From: Limnochordia bacterium
Lineage (GTDB): Bacteria > Bacillota > Limnochordia > Darwinibacteriales > DTU012
Direction of reading: 5' to 3'
Length of the DNA stretch: 17,982 bases
Assembly (NCBI GenBank): GCA_007116995.1
Contig: SKHL01000317.1
Coordinates: 1 to 17,982, forward strand
A model generated the notes under the pieces. That model searched no databases, was not told the origin of the DNA, and worked only from the letters and a program-made list of their open reading frames with translations. The position numbers were made by a program, and so were the translations under genes. This document shows, in pieces, positions 16,799 through 17,982 of this stretch; positions within the stretch are counted from its first letter, which is position 1; each line of letters begins with the position of its first letter.

Positions 16799-16814
16799 AA
16801 AACATCACTCTCCT
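16796..16814 (-). promoter_or_regulatory. Permease start region: SD, out-of-frame ATG, T6 run, TTG
   Basis: On the minus strand AGGAG (16810-16814) is followed by ATG (16803-16805), a run of six T (16797-16802) and the in-frame TTG (16796-16798). The ATG frame stops after 13 codons. Either TTG is the true start, or the T-run marks slippage or a sequence error. Confidence 0.55.
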
Positions 16815-16850
16815 ACCTTGGACGAGTCTGCATAGAACAGCTTACACTGC

Positions 16851-17717
16851 CTACGCACTCGTCGTAGTCTTTTTCTTATTTGCTTTTTCAATTTGGGTGC
16901 GTTTGTCTTGGACAAATCTGGCAACATACTCATCAGCCGGATCGGCAAGTATCTCGTCTGGGGTATCCACTTGGACAAAACGTCCTTTGCGCATCACTGC
17001 CATACGATTGCCTAGCCGCATACCTTCATCTAAATCATGGGTGACGAAAAAAATGGTTGTTTTCACGCGATCTTGAATCTCAACTAATTCATCTTGCATT
17101 TCACGCCGAATCAGTGGGTCAAGTCCACTAAATGGCTCATCCATTAGGAGCACCGGAGGATTACAGATTAGGGCTCGGGCTATCCCAACACGCTGCTGCA
17201 TGCCACCACTTAAATGTGCGGGATAGTAGTGTTCAAATCCTGTCAAGCCGACACGCTCGATCCAATGCATCGCTCGTTCATAGCGTTCTTTTTTTTCTAT
17301 GCCTTGCAATTTCAAGCCAAAGGCCACATTATCCAATACATTGCGGTGCGGTAATAAGCCATAGTGTTGGAATACCATGGCCGCCTCTTTGCGGCGAAAC
17401 TCGGTCAGCTGCTCCGCATCTAAATTGCAGACATCCCAACCATTAATATTGATTTTACCCGAAGATGGTTCGGCTAGTCGTAGCAGACACCGAATAAGCG
17501 TTGATTTCCCACTGCCAGAAAGCCCCATGACAACAAAGACTTCTTCTTTCTGGACGGAAAAGCTTATATCTCGAACAGCCACAGTATCTTCATCTGAGTC
17601 TTCTAATTCTTGCAGTTTCTGTTTGTCTTCAAAATCAATTTGGCGTGCATCACTCGTGAATACCTTCCAAAGATTCGTTACCTCAATAGCATTTTTCGGT
17701 TCAGCTGTTTTACTCAC
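16851..17717 (-). CDS. opuAA: Glycine betaine/proline ABC transporter ATP-binding protein
   Basis: 288 residues from GTG 17717, chosen because the 14 bases at 17723-17736 are almost fully complementary to the 16S rRNA 3' end and end five bases before it; ATG 17729 lies inside that site and GTG 17744 has none. All ABC motifs are present: Walker A GLSGSGKST (Lys71), Q-loop MVFQHYGLLPH, signature LSGGMQQR (Ser170), Walker B VLLMDEPFSGLD (Asp193) and the switch THDLDEGM. The N-terminal NLWKVF and the TVAVRDISF region are as in ProV/OpuAA. It ends soon after the ATPase core, so the tandem CBS domains that make OpuAA/ProV about 400 residues and act in osmotic sensing are absent. It energises the permease encoded next. 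Confidence 0.94.
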   Translation of the reverse strand: MSKTAEPKNAIEVTNLWKVFTSDARQIDFEDKQKLQELEDSDEDTVAVRDISFSVQKEEVFVVMGLSGSGKSTLIRCLLRLAEPSSGKININGWDVCNLDAEQLTEFRRKEAAMVFQHYGLLPHRNVLDNVAFGLKLQGIEKKERYERAMHWIERVGLTGFEHYYPAHLSGGMQQRVGIARALICNPPVLLMDEPFSGLDPLIRREMQDELVEIQDRVKTTIFFVTHDLDEGMRLGNRMAVMRKGRFVQVDTPDEILADPADEYVARFVQDKRTQIEKANKKKTTTSA

Positions 17718-17722
17718 GTTGT

Positions 17723-17736
17723 GGATCATCTCCTTA
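17723..17736 (-). promoter_or_regulatory. Extended Shine-Dalgarno of the ATPase gene
   Basis: TAAGGAGATGATCC matches the complement of the 16S rRNA 3' end at 13 of 14 positions. It contains an ATG that would have no spacer from the SD, so the GTG five bases downstream (17717) is the better start. Confidence 0.6.
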
Positions 17737-17741
17737 CAAAT

Positions 17742-17768
17742 CACCCGAGCATATAGACAGCCCGGGTG
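17742..17768 (-). other. Hairpin between binding-protein and ATPase genes
   Basis: CACCCG (17742-17747) and CGGGTG (17763-17768) form a 6-bp stem, extended by a GC/GC pair after one mismatch, with a 9-base loop. No T-tract follows on the minus strand. It may stabilise the upstream binding-protein message or attenuate reading into the ATPase gene. The rest of the 138-base gap shows nothing else. Confidence 0.45.
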
Positions 17769-17855
17769 GTTAACTCAAAGCTTTAAAAAAACGAAAATGA
17801 AGATAAAAGTGTGGACTTCCCTTCAGAGGAAAGGCGGTTTGTCCCCTACCTTCAG

Positions 17856-17982
17856 TTATTGTTGTGCTAAAGCTTCCGTAACTCTATCAGCTACTTCTGG
17901 TGCAAAAACCCATTCTGTCCATATATCACGATAGTTATTCAGAAACCACATCGCTGCTTCATCTGCTGATGCGTTCTCTAAT
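17856..17982 (-). CDS. opuAC: Glycine betaine ABC transporter substrate-binding protein (C-terminus only)
   Basis: The last 42 codons of a minus-strand gene that enters from the right edge and stops with TAA at 17856-17858. The visible tail includes DEAAMWFLNNYRDIWTEWV and ends TEALAQQ, matching the C-terminus of OpuAC/ProX-type binding proteins, where a WF..N...W..WV pattern precedes a final helix. This subunit would be lipid-anchored outside the membrane and deliver betaine or proline to the permease. It lies upstream of the ATPase and permease genes on the same strand, so it is read before them, unlike the B. subtilis opuA order where the binding protein comes last. The signal peptide and most of the ligand pocket are outside the window. 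Confidence 0.82.
   Translation of the reverse strand, partial: LENASADEAAMWFLNNYRDIWTEWVFAPEVADRVTEALAQQ

Noticed and set aside
17377..17934. 185-codon plus-strand frame opposite the transporter ATPase and intergenic region
   Set aside because: It is antisense to a clear ABC ATPase, crosses the intergenic hairpin and the end of the binding-protein gene, and has serine-rich shadow composition.

Overview
The window looks like chromosomal DNA of a member of the Bacillota. Base composition is moderately AT-rich. Shine-Dalgarno sites are strong (AAGGAGG-like), GTG and TTG starts are frequent, and the proteins resemble clostridial/bacillar versions (citrate synthase, OpuA-type betaine transporter, RF3, BREX-type BrxC). 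No genus can be fixed from sequence reading alone. No tRNA, rRNA, CRISPR array, insertion sequence or integrase was recognised.

Layout. (1) 1-2913, minus: most of brxC, the large P-loop ATPase of a BREX anti-phage island, running off the left edge; it is the first gene of its transcript and has its own promoter. (2) 3151-6812, minus: a redoxin, a Dabb-domain protein and a large PEP/pyruvate-binding-type protein of unknown function, read leftward from a near-consensus promoter at 6839-6867. (3) 7011-10617, plus: peptide chain release factor 3, an overlapping SAM methyltransferase, a small double-glycine-leader (bacteriocin-like) peptide with an apparent ATT start, and a CPBP/CAAX-type membrane protease that could be its immunity protein. 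(4) 10627-12543, minus: an SLC13/DASS permease with two TrkA-C domains. (5) 12707-14257, plus: a FAD oxidoreductase with a C-terminal Rieske domain. (6) 14300-15673, minus: citrate synthase with an unusual ribosome-binding region. (7) 15947-17982, minus: a glycine betaine/proline ABC transporter operon (binding protein, ATPase, permease) ending in a clear intrinsic terminator.

How the genes work together. The right half is mostly housekeeping: osmoprotectant uptake, entry to the TCA cycle, anion transport and translation termination. The accessory parts are the BREX edge and the peptide/CPBP pair. The most unusual items are the small bacteriocin-like cassette, the PEP-binding protein with a degenerate KaiC-like N-terminal domain next to BREX, the brxC gene without brxA/brxB in front of it, and a citrate synthase Shine-Dalgarno separated from its ATG by a small hairpin. 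All function calls come from reading motifs in the translated sequence; no database search was run.
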